Source of the DNA: Azospirillum griseum
Lineage (GTDB): Bacteria > Pseudomonadota > Alphaproteobacteria > Azospirillales > Azospirillaceae
Direction: 5' to 3'
NCBI RefSeq assembly: GCF_003966125.1
Contig: NZ_RXMA01000011.1
Location: 1 to 64,000, forward strand
Length of the DNA: 64,000 bases
Shown: positions 41,081 through 49,419 of the stretch, piece after piece
Numbering within the stretch: position 1 is the first letter of the stretch
Layout: the number at the start of each line of letters is the position of its first letter
Notes under the pieces: model-generated
Seen by the model: only the letters and a program-made list of their open reading frames with translations
What the model was told of the DNA's origin: nothing
Database searches by the model: none
Translations under genes and position numbers: made by a program

Positions 41081-41581
41081 TGGTCGCTCCGTCTTATCTG
41101 ATCCGATGCGTCAAGCCGCAGGAGAACCCGAACGGCCCTGGCGGCGATCGCCGCAATCCCTTGGGGCGGTCAACGCCGCCCACCATCGAACAAGCCAAGA
41201 GGCAACGCGGAGCGGCGGAACCGTCGCCCCGCTCACCGGAAGATAACATCGCCGTGAACCGTCGGAAATCTGGCCCGGCCCAGCGGCCAGCGCCACATTC
41301 CGCAACTCTTGATGTGGGTGTTCCTCCGTCGAAATCCATATGACGAAGCGGAGGATCAGGGAAATTTGCGCAATGAACAACTTGGAATGGAACAAACGGA
41401 AGGCGGCAGGGTGATGGTGTGTGTCACGGTGTGGACCGGCGGCGCTGCGCGCCCATCCAGTCAGAACAATGTGCCCGGTGCGGATCGACGGGGCGTCCGT
41501 GTTCACGCCATAACCCCCCTCTGAGTGTTATCCCGCAAAAATAGTCCGTGCTGTCGTCGCTACACCCAACTCTGCGCCGCA
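41081..41581. other. long leader region upstream of prkA without a supported gene
   Basis: No convincing coding sequence is seen on either strand in these 501 bp. Frames here lack high-GC codon bias and ribosome sites. A perfect palindrome GCGGCGATCGCCGC lies at 41141-41154, about 60 bp upstream of the prkA start. Candidate -35 words (TTGACG, TTGACC on the minus strand) occur nearby, but no clear partner -10 or sigma54 element was found. It probably contains the prkA promoter and a long 5' leader. Confidence 0.4.
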
Positions 41582-41872
41582 ATGGTTAACAAAAACCCGT
41601 TTCCCCGCTGGGACCTTCCCCAAGGGCCTATGGCGTTGCGCCAAGCCATCGGTCTCAGCCCCATCACACACCCGCATGCCAATTGGCTGGATCTGCGCCC
41701 CGGAATGGTGCGACTGATTTCCCACCATCGCCAAGATCCAAATTGCGTGGATGCGTGGCGCGCGTCGGCAAAGGCCGGACGCACATTGCCATTTCACTTT
41801 TGCTATCAAATGGTTATCGCGATTGCCACAGCGCGGCAAAAAATAAAAACACCGGTTGGCAAAGGCCCTTGA
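41582..41872 (+). CDS. doubtful small hypothetical protein
   Basis: An open frame of 96 residues begins at ATG 41582 (MVNKNPFPRWDLPQGPMALRQ) and ends at a TGA just before the response-regulator gene. It looks mildly protein-like (LDLRPGMVRL, LPFHFCYQMVIAIATARQ) and is more AT-rich than neighbours. It has no ribosome site and no family I recognise. The opposite strand is also open here. It may be non-coding leader DNA, a decayed gene or an acquired orphan. Confidence 0.25.
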   Translation: MVNKNPFPRWDLPQGPMALRQAIGLSPITHPHANWLDLRPGMVRLISHHRQDPNCVDAWRASAKAGRTLPFHFCYQMVIAIATARQKIKTPVGKGP

Positions 41873-41876
41873 CGGG

Positions 41877-42278
41877 TCATTCCAGCGGTGAAAGCCGTTC
41901 GGTCAGCACTTGGCGCAGCGTGTCGGGTGTGGCGGGTTTGGCCAGAATCGCCTCTGCCCCGGCGGCCCGTGCCTCCGCCACCCGCTCCTCATCGGCCCGG
42001 TTGCTCATGAACACGACCGGCAGGGACCGACGGCGCGGGTCGGGATGGGCGCGCAGATGGCGCAGGAAGGAAAACCCATCCATCGGTTGCATCTCGACAT
42101 CGCACAAAATCAAACCCGGCGTGTGGGCATCCAGAACGGCCAAACCGCTCTGACCATCGGCGGCCTGATGGACGGTGCCGACACCCAGCCCCTTCACCAT
42201 GCGGACCAGCACCATGCGGGTGAAGGATTCATCCTCCACCACCAGAACCGACGCCGTTGTCCACGACCCTTCCGCCAT
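41877..42278 (-). CDS. single-domain response regulator (CheY-like)
   Basis: This is a 133-residue receiver domain with acidic pair VVEDES, phospho-acceptor Asp in LILCDVEM, switch Ser in VFMSNR and Lys in ILAKPA. No output domain is attached, so it probably acts as a diffusible phospho-signal or by protein contact. ATG 42278 (MAEGSWTTASVLVVEDE) fixes the size; the long upstream frame is a shadow of the NUDIX gene. No histidine kinase is adjacent. It is divergent from the NUDIX gene across 147 bp. Confidence 0.92.
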   Translation of the reverse strand: MAEGSWTTASVLVVEDESFTRMVLVRMVKGLGVGTVHQAADGQSGLAVLDAHTPGLILCDVEMQPMDGFSFLRHLRAHPDPRRRSLPVVFMSNRADEERVAEARAAGAEAILAKPATPDTLRQVLTERLSPLE

Positions 42279-42425
42279 GACCCTGCCCTTTCCATCGCGG
42301 AGTCCGCGCCACGACCGTGCCGTCCTGTGTACGTGCGCACCCGAATTCGCGCAAGCGGTTCGCAAGAAACCACCGCCGGGCGGACCGGACGTTGCGTTCA
42401 AGCCTGTGGTCGGGTTAGATCGGGC

Positions 42426-43286
42426 ATGAGCTTTCTCGATCACATCCGCGCCTGCAACGCGCATGACCTGTCCGGCTTCCGCCGGTTCGAGCTGAATGGG
42501 CAACCGGTCGGTTGGGTGCGCCACGCGATGGCCGAGGCGATGGCCGACGCCCTGCCCGGCTTCCTCACCACCCCCGACCGCCTGACCCTGGCCCCGGACA
42601 TCACCGGTTTCGACGCGCGGTCCGACCGGTTGGCCGACGCCGCCCACTGGCTGGCGGAAACGGGGGTCATCACCCCGCTGCGCGGCGAATTCTATCCGGT
42701 CGGCACCGGGTGGGGCGTGCCGCCGCTGGCGCGGCTGGACCGGGCGGCAACGGCGGTGTTCGGCACCGAATCCTATGGCCTGCACGTCAACGGCGTCGTG
42801 CGCGGGGCCGATGGCGCGCCGCGCCTGTGGGTGGCCACCCGCGCCCGCGACCGCATCATCGCGCCCGGCAAGCTGGACAACATGGTGGCGGGCGGCCAGC
42901 CCATCGGCCTGACCCTGGCCGACAATCTGCGCAAGGAGGCGCAGGAGGAAGCCGGGCTGCCCGCCGCGCTGGTCGACCGCGCGGTGTCGGTCGGTGCGCT
43001 CGGCTATTGCCTGGAAACGCCGGAGGGGCTGAAGCGCGACCGCCTGTTCCTCTATGACCTGGAATTGCCGCCGGACGTCACCCCGGTGAACACCGACGGC
43101 GAGGTCGAGTCCTTCGCCCTGTGGAGCCTGGAGGCGGTCGCCGCGTCGGTGCGGGACAGCCAGGATTGGAAATTCAACGTCCCGCTGGTCATCATCGATT
43201 TTCTGATCCGCCACGGCCACCTGACGCCGGACGACGAGCCGGAGTATCTGGCCCTGATCGACGGGCTGCGCCCCCCGCAACGCTGA
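42426..43286 (+). CDS. NUDIX hydrolase with DUF4743 domain
   Basis: This 286-residue protein has an N-terminal DUF4743 domain (SFLDHIRACNAHDLSGFRRFELNGQPVGWV). The C-terminal NUDIX domain has a divergent box, GGQPIGLTLADNLRKEAQEEAGL, in which the first conserved Glu is replaced. Eukaryotic thiamine-pyrophosphokinase-related NUDIX proteins share this layout, so a damaged thiamine-diphosphate or other nucleoside-diphosphate derivative is a plausible substrate. The protein is full-length. It converges closely on gluQRS (3 bp apart). Confidence 0.9.
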   Translation: MSFLDHIRACNAHDLSGFRRFELNGQPVGWVRHAMAEAMADALPGFLTTPDRLTLAPDITGFDARSDRLADAAHWLAETGVITPLRGEFYPVGTGWGVPPLARLDRAATAVFGTESYGLHVNGVVRGADGAPRLWVATRARDRIIAPGKLDNMVAGGQPIGLTLADNLRKEAQEEAGLPAALVDRAVSVGALGYCLETPEGLKRDRLFLYDLELPPDVTPVNTDGEVESFALWSLEAVAASVRDSQDWKFNVPLVIIDFLIRHGHLTPDDEPEYLALIDGLRPPQR

Positions 43287-43289
43287 TCG

Positions 43290-44165
43290 TCAGGGATCGG
43301 GAAAGCCCGCCAGCGCCCGCACCGCCGCCGCGCTGTGCCCGGCCTCGCGCAGGGAGCGCAGGGATTGGGCGCGGTCGCGCTTGGCCAACCGTTCCCCCGC
43401 CGCGTTGCGCAGCAGCGGGTGGTGGTGGTGGTCGGGCGGGTCGAAGGCGAACAGCGCCTGCAACAGCCGGTGCAGGTGGGTGGCGAAGAACAGATCGACG
43501 CCGCGCGTGACCAGCGTCACCCCCTGGCGGTGGTCGTCCAACGTCACGCTGAGGTGATAGCTGGTCGGCGTGTCCTTGCGCGCCAGCACCACATCGCCCA
43601 GCAGCGCCGGGGTCGCGTCCTGCCAGCCCTCCGCCCGGTCGTGCCAGCGCAGCGGCCCGGTGAGTTTTTGCGCCCGCGCCACGTCGAGCCGCCACGCCCA
43701 ACCGTCGCCCGCCGCCATCCGGTCGGCGCGCTGCCCATCGGACAGGGCGCGGCAGGTGCCGGGATAGAGCGGGCCGTCGGGGCCGTGCGGGGCCGCCCCC
43801 GCCCGCGCGATTTCGGCGGCGATCTCCTTGCGGGTGCAGAAGCAGGGGTAGACGACGCCCAGCGCCTGCAACCGCGCCAGCCCGGCCCGGTACTCCTCCA
43901 GATGCTCCGACTGGCGGCGCACCGGCCCATCCCACGCCACCCCCAGCCACGCCAGATCCTCGATCAGGTCGCGCTCATGCTCCGGGCGGCAGCGGTTGGG
44001 GTCGATGTCCTCGATCCGCAGCAGGAAACGCCCATCCGACTCGCGCGCCGCCCGCCAACCGAACAGGGCCGAATGGGCGTGGCCCAAATGCAGATGCCCG
44101 GTCGGGCTGGGGGCGAAGCGGGTGACGACCGGGGTGGGACGGGTGGGGATGGCGGGCGTGGTCAT
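43290..44165 (-). CDS. gluQ: glutamyl-Q tRNA(Asp) synthetase
   Basis: This 291-residue paralogue of the GluRS catalytic core glutamylates queuosine in tRNA-Asp. It has the HIGH-like motif (APSPTGHLHLGHAHSAL) and a KMSKS-like remnant (RLAKRDRAQS). The zinc site reads CFC ... YPGTC. There is no anticodon-binding domain, as expected from the length. ATG 44165 (MTTPAIPTRP) is chosen; a longer start at 44222 adds a stretch unlike the family. Confidence 0.93.
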   Translation of the reverse strand: MTTPAIPTRPTPVVTRFAPSPTGHLHLGHAHSALFGWRAARESDGRFLLRIEDIDPNRCRPEHERDLIEDLAWLGVAWDGPVRRQSEHLEEYRAGLARLQALGVVYPCFCTRKEIAAEIARAGAAPHGPDGPLYPGTCRALSDGQRADRMAAGDGWAWRLDVARAQKLTGPLRWHDRAEGWQDATPALLGDVVLARKDTPTSYHLSVTLDDHRQGVTLVTRGVDLFFATHLHRLLQALFAFDPPDHHHHPLLRNAAGERLAKRDRAQSLRSLREAGHSAAAVRALAGFPDP

Positions 44166-44376
44166 GACGGCTGTTATAGCGACTCCAGCGGCCCGCTGCC
44201 CAGCGCGGCAAAACGGTGACACAACGGTGAAGATTGGAACGCGCGTCCCGCCGCGTGTTGTGCGGCCCTGCTTGATCCACTATATCTATGATGGTTGACA
44301 CTATGCAGACTCTGGCGCGCGCCGTCAGGACCGCGCCGGAACAGGACAAACCGGACCCCGCCGACACGCGGGCGTC

Positions 44377-44958
44377 ATGATGAGGGAGTGGCCGTTGGTT
44401 CCACCGCCCAACCATTGTCCGGCCCTGGTGCTGAACGCGGATTTCCGTCCGCTCAGCTACTACCCCCTGTCGCTCTGGTCCTGGCAGGAAACGGTCAAGG
44501 CCGTGTTTCTCGACCGCGTCAACATCGTGTCGCATTACGACCGGGTCGTGCGCTCCCCCCACTCCGAATTCCGCCTGCCCAGCGTCATTTCGCTGAAGGA
44601 GTTCGTTCCGGCCAACCGCCGCCCCGCCTTCACCCGCTTCAACGTGTTCCTGCGCGACCGCTTCACCTGCCAATATTGCGGCCGCCCCTTCCCCACCCAC
44701 GACCTGACCTTCGACCATGTGATACCGCGCTCGCGCGGCGGACGGACGACCTGGGAAAACGTCATCACCTCCTGCGCGGCCTGCAATCTGGCCAAGGGCA
44801 ACCAGATGCCGCAGAGTTGCGGGATGGTCCCGCTCAGTCCGCCGTTCCAGCCCAGCGCGCACGAACTGCAAGAAAATGGCCGAGGCTTCCCGCCAAACTT
44901 CCTTCACGAAAGTTGGCGGGATTTTCTTTATTGGGACACGGAGTTGGATCCGCTGTGA
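44377..44958 (+). CDS. HNH endonuclease family protein
   Basis: This 193-residue protein has a C-terminal HNH domain: CQYCGRPFPTHDLTFDHVIPRSRGGRTTWENVITSCAACNLAKG. Both zinc-binding CxxC pairs and the catalytic His/Asn pattern are complete. The N-terminal half (ALVLNADFRPLSYYPLSLWSWQETVKAVFLDRV) is typical of a chromosomally conserved, non-mobile HNH family in alphaproteobacteria rather than an intron or phage enzyme. Its cellular role is not established. Confidence 0.92.
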   Translation: MMREWPLVPPPNHCPALVLNADFRPLSYYPLSLWSWQETVKAVFLDRVNIVSHYDRVVRSPHSEFRLPSVISLKEFVPANRRPAFTRFNVFLRDRFTCQYCGRPFPTHDLTFDHVIPRSRGGRTTWENVITSCAACNLAKGNQMPQSCGMVPLSPPFQPSAHELQENGRGFPPNFLHESWRDFLYWDTELDPL

Positions 44959-44979
44959 GCGGGATACAGGCGGGTGTCT

Positions 44980-45552
44980 TCACACCCGCTCGGCCACCCA
45001 GATCACCGCCTTGGTCCCGGCCTTGATCGCGGCGGACAGCAGGGGATAGGCCGGGGCGTGTTCAGCGTCGTTGGCCAGCCCGATGTCGCGGTGCTCGACC
45101 TCTTCGGCCTGGAACTGGCGGATGTTGGCGGCGAGATCCGCCTCCTCGGGGCCGAGATGGGCCAGTTGCTCTTCGTAATGGCCCTCGATCACCTCTTCCA
45201 CCGCCACGGTGCAGGCCATCGCCGCCCGTTCGCCCAGCAGGGCGGTTCCCGCCCCCAGCAAAAAGCCGGTGACGTGCCACAGCGGTTGCAGCAGCGTCGG
45301 CCGCACCTTGCGGGCGTTCAACTGCTGTTCGAAATAGCGCAGATGGACCAGTTCCTGGTCGGCCATGTGGCGCAGGGTCTTGCCGTGCCGCCCCTTGCCC
45401 ATGACGGCGATCTGCCCTTCGTAAATCCGCTTGGCCCCATATTCTCCGGCGTGATCGACGCGGACGATGCGGGCCAGCCGCTCGCGCGGCGTCGGATCGC
45501 CGGGCAGCGCCCCGATGGGGCGGGCGGCGGGGGAAGCGGCGGTCTGGGTCAC
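44980..45552 (-). CDS. coq7: demethoxyubiquinone hydroxylase (Coq7)
   Basis: This 190-residue membrane-associated diiron monooxygenase performs the penultimate hydroxylation of ubiquinone synthesis. Carboxylate/His ligands are visible in VDHAGEYGAKRIYEGQ, DQELVHLRYFEQQL, VEEVIEGHYEEQL and EEVEHRDIGLAND. The length matches short bacterial Coq7. It lies 30 bp downstream of a dsbB-like gene on the same strand; both act at the cytoplasmic membrane with quinones. Confidence 0.95.
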   Translation of the reverse strand: MTQTAASPAARPIGALPGDPTPRERLARIVRVDHAGEYGAKRIYEGQIAVMGKGRHGKTLRHMADQELVHLRYFEQQLNARKVRPTLLQPLWHVTGFLLGAGTALLGERAAMACTVAVEEVIEGHYEEQLAHLGPEEADLAANIRQFQAEEVEHRDIGLANDAEHAPAYPLLSAAIKAGTKAVIWVAERV

Positions 45553-45582
45553 GGTGCGATCCTCATCACAACGGTCCGGGTC

Positions 45583-46086
45583 TCAGCGACGATAATTGGT
45601 CTTGGCGGCGGTCAGGGCAAAGCCCGCCAGCGCCAGAGACACAAGCACGTTGTAACCCGCCATGGAAACCCCGAACAGCGACCACGCCACTTCGTCGCAG
45701 CGGGTGACGGGGGCGGCCATGACCTGGGCGCGCAGGGCCTCCAGCGAGGTGGCCGCCGCCGCCCCGCCGCAGGACGAGGTACCGGCCCACCAATGCTGTT
45801 CCACCCCGACATGGAAGGCGGCAATGCCCGCCCCGACCAGCAGGGCCAGCCCGCTCAGCCCCAACAGGGCGGCAACGGCGCGGTTGGACCGGCGCAGCGC
45901 CAGCGACGCCATGGTCAGCGCCACCACCGCCACATAGGGCCAGCGTTGCAGGATGCACAGCACGCAGGGCTGATAATCCAGCACGAATTGAAAGAACAAC
46001 GCCGAGGCCAGGGTGCCGACGCTGGCCAGCGCCAGCAGGATCGCCGCAAGGCGCGGGTCGTTCACAAGATCGGGAAACGTTTTCAT
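45583..46086 (-). CDS. disulfide bond formation protein B family
   Basis: This 167-residue inner-membrane protein has four helices. It carries the redox pair CVLC (YQPCVLCILQRWPY) after the first helix and a second cysteine pair in the large periplasmic loop (SSCGG and TRCDEV). DsbB reoxidises DsbA and passes electrons to ubiquinone. ATG 46086 gives the standard short N-terminus. The downstream coq7 gene makes its electron acceptor's precursor, a suggestive pairing. Confidence 0.92.
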   Translation of the reverse strand: MKTFPDLVNDPRLAAILLALASVGTLASALFFQFVLDYQPCVLCILQRWPYVAVVALTMASLALRRSNRAVAALLGLSGLALLVGAGIAAFHVGVEQHWWAGTSSCGGAAAATSLEALRAQVMAAPVTRCDEVAWSLFGVSMAGYNVLVSLALAGFALTAAKTNYRR

Positions 46087-46288
46087 AAGACCGGACTCTA
46101 GCGCGCGGCGGCGCGGCGGGCCAGCGCGGCGCAACGGGTCCGGACCGGATCGGTCGGCATGGCAGGGTCTCGCCCCCGATGGGGAATAGAGCGGGGGTGC
46201 GGATCGTCACGCCCGTTGCACAAACCCCGGGACCGCATGCATTTTTGGCTTTGCCTTTTCACGCGGGTGCGCTAGAAGGAGCGCCGTT

Positions 46289-46373
46289 GCGGGCGTGGTG
46301 GAACTGGTAGACGCGCCGGACTCAAAATCCGGTTCCGAAAGGAGTGTCGGTTCGATTCCGACCGCCCGCACCA
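46289..46373 (+). tRNA. tRNA-Leu (CAA)
   Basis: An 85-nt gene with encoded CCA has a 7-bp acceptor stem GCGGGCG / CGCCCGC. The anticodon loop CTCAAAA in the stem CCGGA/TCCGG gives anticodon CAA (46323-46325). A long variable arm and the T-loop TTCGATT are present, as expected for class II tRNA-Leu reading UUG. Confidence 0.97.
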
Positions 46374-46508
46374 CCTTCTCTCTACAATCTGTTTGCTGAC
46401 AGCCGGTGCGATGGCCGCCTTGCGCGGTGCGGTCGCAGACCGGTTTTTTTGTTTTTCCCATCCCGCCCGCCTCGCAGCACCCGGAATCGTCCCGGCGCTC
46501 CTCACGTC

Positions 46509-46537
46509 TTGACCATTCAATTAGTATACTCTAATTT
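46509..46537 (+). promoter_or_regulatory. promoter with embedded dyad upstream of the AhpD-like gene
   Basis: A -35 word TTGACC (46509-46514), a 17-bp spacer and TAATTT (46532-46537) form a plausible sigma70 promoter. A perfect dyad AATTAG-N6-CTAATT (46519-46536) overlaps the spacer and -10. This is the expected place for a repressor operator. The region is strikingly AT-rich against the surroundings. Confidence 0.5.
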
Positions 46538-46612
46538 AGAAACATCTCACGGATACGGCGCAGGCCGACCGTTCCACACATACACGCTCCAAACACAGAA
46601 GGACGCTGTTCG

Positions 46613-46969
46613 ATGCACAAGAATTGGCCGCAGATGGCGGGGGAATTGTCCGGTGCGATCCGCGACCTGCGCGGCGGCGCGCCGGAGGTGATGAAGGCGT
46701 TTTCCGGCATGGCGCAAGCCGCGCTGAAGGCCAACGCGCTCGACACCAAGACCAAGGAGTTGATCGCGCTGGGCATCGCCGTCGCCATCCGCTGCGACGG
46801 CTGCGTTGCCTTTCACGCCGAAGCGGCGCTGAAACAGGGGGCCACCCGCGACGAGGTGATGGAGACGATGGGCATGGCCATCTACATGGGGGCCGGTCCG
46901 TCGGTGATGTACGCCGCCCAGGCGGTGGAGGCGTTCGACCAGTTCGCGGCGAAAAGCGCGGCGGCTTGA
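46613..46969 (+). CDS. carboxymuconolactone decarboxylase family protein (AhpD-like)
   Basis: This 118-residue helical protein has the AhpD-type redox motif RCDGCVAFHAEAA (CxxC followed by His). The family start KNWPQMAGELSGAIRDLRGGAPEVMKAFSGMAQ is also clear. Such proteins support peroxide or reactive-electrophile reduction. The gene sits alone between two tRNA-Leu genes, with its own AT-rich promoter bearing a dyad. No peroxiredoxin gene is next to it. Confidence 0.92.
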   Translation: MHKNWPQMAGELSGAIRDLRGGAPEVMKAFSGMAQAALKANALDTKTKELIALGIAVAIRCDGCVAFHAEAALKQGATRDEVMETMGMAIYMGAGPSVMYAAQAVEAFDQFAAKSAAA

Positions 46970-46986
46970 CCAGCCACGTCAATGGA

Positions 46987-47071
46987 TGGTGCGGGCGGCG
47001 GGACTCGAACCCGCATGCCTTGCGGCGAGGGATTTTAAGTCCCTAGCGTCTACCGGTTTCGCCACGCCCGC
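46987..47071 (-). tRNA. tRNA-Leu (TAA)
   Basis: An 85-nt gene on the minus strand with encoded CCA has the same acceptor stem GCGGGCG / CGCCCGC as the other tRNA-Leu. The anticodon loop CTTAAAA gives anticodon TAA (47035-47037). A long variable arm and T-loop TTCGAGT are present. It reads UUA/UUG. Confidence 0.97.
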
Positions 47072-47248
47072 ACAGCGCGATGGACGGCTGAAATCACCCT
47101 TCGGGGTTGAATTCTCCGGCGTGAAACACCCCATCGCGTCGCCATGACTTAGACAATTGCAGGGGATGCGGTCAAGCCCCCTGCGCAACCGGCCAAACAT
47201 CCCCATATCCATCGCTGCGATGACGGACAGGTTGGAAGGGAACGGACG

Positions 47249-47422
47249 GTGGACTCGATTGACTGGCTGTCGTTGACCGCGCTGCTGATGGTGGCGGTTC
47301 TGGTGGTCCCGGGGGCGTTGCGGATGAATCGCGGGGTTCTGCTGCGCAACGCCGCGCTGTGGCTGGCGGCGGTGGTGGCGCTTGTGTGGGTTTACGACCG
47401 ATTCGGTCCCTTCGGCTTCTGA
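47249..47422 (+). CDS. small two-helix membrane protein
   Basis: This 57-residue protein starts at GTG with an upstream GGAAGGGAAC ribosome site. It has two hydrophobic segments (WLSLTALLMVAVLVVPGAL and AALWLAAVVALVWVY) and ends DRFGPFGF. It resembles the membrane-anchor start of some alphaproteobacterial retropepsin-like proteins but stops before any protease domain. High-GC codon use supports it as real. Its function is unknown. Confidence 0.6.
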   Translation: MDSIDWLSLTALLMVAVLVVPGALRMNRGVLLRNAALWLAAVVALVWVYDRFGPFGF

Positions 47423-47455
47423 GTTCGGGATCTGACCGCCTGCGCCAAAGACCGA

Positions 47456-47701
47456 TCAGGGCCGGTTGTCCTCGTTCAGCGCCATGATGCCGATGCCCAT
47501 GGCCACGCTGCCGAAGGTCAGCATCAGGCTGGCGTAGAGCATGACCACCGCCTCGACCGCGTAGTCGCTGTTGCCGATCAGGGTGGCCAGACGCGCCACG
47601 TCGAACCACAGCAGGCCACTGCCCAACACCACCGCCCCGGACAAACCGGCGACGAGGTGGCGCAACAGAAACAGGATGGCGGCTTTTTCAAAGGGTTTCA
47701 T
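47456..47701 (-). CDS. small membrane protein, unknown function
   Basis: This 81-residue protein has two long hydrophobic helices (LLRHLVAGLSGAVVLGSGLLWF and AVVMLYASLMLTFGSVAMGIGIMAL) and a short polar tail NEDNRP. ATG 47701 (MKPFEKAAILF) is chosen; the longer frame adds a polar, unlikely leader. It converges on the preceding small membrane protein gene. I do not recognise a family. Confidence 0.65.
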   Translation of the reverse strand: MKPFEKAAILFLLRHLVAGLSGAVVLGSGLLWFDVARLATLIGNSDYAVEAVVMLYASLMLTFGSVAMGIGIMALNEDNRP

Positions 47702-47807
47702 GGTGCGGCTCGGTAAGACAGCGGCCCGTGTGGAATATGACATAGGCGGGCCGCCACAACCGGCAACCCGCCCTTGGCCCGAATCGGGGTGCGAACAGGG
47801 TTTCCCC

Positions 47808-48560
47808 TTAGCCTTTCGAGCCGACGGTGACGGTGGGCGTGCCGCCCAGCCGCTGGATGATCCCGGCCAACGCGTCGGCGGCCCCCGCCACCTCCGCCTC
47901 GTCGGTCCCGCGCAGCACCAGGCTGACGCCGAAATAGCCCGCGCGGAAATAGGGGTAGCTGCCGATCTCCAGATTGGGATGACGGTCTTGCAGGGCGCTG
48001 AGGTCGGCGGCGATCACCCCCTCCCCCAACTCACAAGCCACGGTGCGGGCGTGCAACTCCGGCCCGCCGACCAGACGCGGGACCACCCCGTCCAGCATCG
48101 CCCGCATGATGTTGGGCACACCGGCCATGACGAAGACGTTGCCAAGCTGGAAGCCGGGGGCCTGGCTGATCGGGTTGTCGATCAACACCCCACCCGCCGG
48201 GATGTTGGCCATGCGCAACCGCGCCTCGTTCAACTGGCCGGGGGCGTAATGGCGCTCCAGCCGGGCGACGGCCTCCGGGTTGCGCTCCAGCGCCACGCCG
48301 AAGGCCTTGGCGACGCAGGCCGAGGTGATGTCGTCGTGCGTCGGCCCGATGCCGCCGGTGGTGAACACGTAATCGTAGCGCGCGCGCAGCGCGTTGACCG
48401 CCGCGACGATCTCCTCCTCCACATCCGGCACGACACGGGCCTCGCGCAGACGCACGCCGATCCCCGCCAGGGTTTCGGCGATGTGGGGCAGATTGGCGTC
48501 CTTGGTGCGGCCCGACAGGATTTCGTTGCCGATGACGAGGACGGCGGCGGTGGGATTCAT
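47808..48560 (-). CDS. CinA-type molybdopterin-binding domain protein
   Basis: This 250-residue protein has an N-terminal MoaB/Mog-like fold as in Cin[28 protein letters not shown] and [24 protein letters not shown]. The region [22 protein letters not shown] follows. It lacks the C-terminal deamidase domain of full-length CinA, so it is the short single-domain form. These proteins have been linked to NAD-derivative pyrophosphatase or molybdopterin-like nucleotide chemistry; which applies is open. It is divergent from sfsA. Confidence 0.9.
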   Translation of the reverse strand: MNPTAAVLVIGNEILSGRTKDANLPHIAETLAGIGVRLREARVVPDVEEEIVAAVNALRARYDYVFTTGGIGPTHDDITSACVAKAFGVALERNPEAVARLERHYAPGQLNEARLRMANIPAGGVLIDNPISQAPGFQLGNVFVMAGVPNIMRAMLDGVVPRLVGGPELHARTVACELGEGVIAADLSALQDRHPNLEIGSYPYFRAGYFGVSLVLRGTDEAEVAGAADALAGIIQRLGGTPTVTVGSKG

Positions 48561-48637
48561 CCGAACGCGCTCCGGGGAAGTGGGACGGGGATCACGCTTG
48601 CGCCCGTCCGAGCGGGCGGGTAGCGTCGGGCCACACG

Positions 48638-49360
48638 ATGCGCTTTCCCGCCCCCCTTCTTCAAGGCCGACTGATCCGCCGCTACAAACGTTTCCTCGCC
48701 GACGTCGATCTGGGCGGGGAGACGGTGACGGTTCATGTCCCCAATTCCGGCAGCATGATCGGGCTGGACACACCGGGCGCTATGGTCTGGCTCTCGCGCT
48801 CCGACAACCCCAAACGCAAGCTGGCCCACACGCTGGAACTGGTGGAGCCGGTCCCGGCCTGGGGGGAGGGGCTGGTCGGCGTCAACACCGGCCATCCCAA
48901 CGCGCTGGCCGCCGCCGCCATCGCCGCCGGGACCATCCCGGAGCTGGCCGGTTACGCCCGGCTGCGGCGCGAGGTGAAATACGGCGTCAATTCCCGCATC
49001 GACCTGCTGCTGGAAGACCCCGACCGGCCGCTCTGCTACGTCGAGATCAAGAACGTCCATTTGCGCCGTCCCGACCGGGGCGACGGGCGGGCCGCCGAAT
49101 TTCCCGATTGCGTCACCGCGCGCGGGGCCAAGCATCTGGCCGAATTGTCGGCGATGGTGGCGCAGGGGCATCGGGCGGTGATGCTCTACCTTGTCCAGCG
49201 CGGCGACTGCACCCATTTCACAACCGCCCGCGATCTCGATCCCGCCTATGACGCCGCGCTGCGCCGGGCGTTGGATTCGGGGGTCGAGGCGCTGTGTTGG
49301 TCTTGCGCAATCACGACAGACGCGATTGAATTGCAGGATCCGCTGACGGTTCGGCTGTAA
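48638..49360 (+). CDS. sfsA: SfsA family protein
   Basis: This 240-residue protein is of the conserved SfsA family (sugar fermentation stimulation protein A), with [20 protein letters not shown] near the start, [22 protein letters not shown] and YVEIKNVHL (nuclease-like acidic residues). The C-terminal region predicts nucleic acid binding. The molecular role is still vague. It precedes map, a common order in alphaproteobacteria. Confidence 0.94.
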   Translation: MRFPAPLLQGRLIRRYKRFLADVDLGGETVTVHVPNSGSMIGLDTPGAMVWLSRSDNPKRKLAHTLELVEPVPAWGEGLVGVNTGHPNALAAAAIAAGTIPELAGYARLRREVKYGVNSRIDLLLEDPDRPLCYVEIKNVHLRRPDRGDGRAAEFPDCVTARGAKHLAELSAMVAQGHRAVMLYLVQRGDCTHFTTARDLDPAYDAALRRALDSGVEALCWSCAITTDAIELQDPLTVRL

Positions 49361-49419
49361 CGCCGCCGGTCGGCGTGTGTCGTCACCCGCGTGGTCTTGT
49401 CTCTTGGGGGCTTTTCGTC

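Noticed and set aside
41094..41506. Minus-strand open frames of 81 and 131 codons upstream of prkA
   Set aside because: No ribosome sites, no recognisable domains and overlapping each other; treated as leader DNA.
46289..47071. tRNA-associated integrative element between the two tRNA-Leu genes
   Set aside because: No integrase and no duplicated tRNA 3' end in direct orientation; the shared acceptor stem is explained by both being tRNA-Leu.
47808..48560. Truncated cinA pseudogene
   Set aside because: Single-domain CinA-like proteins of about 250 residues are common in alphaproteobacteria; start and stop are clean.
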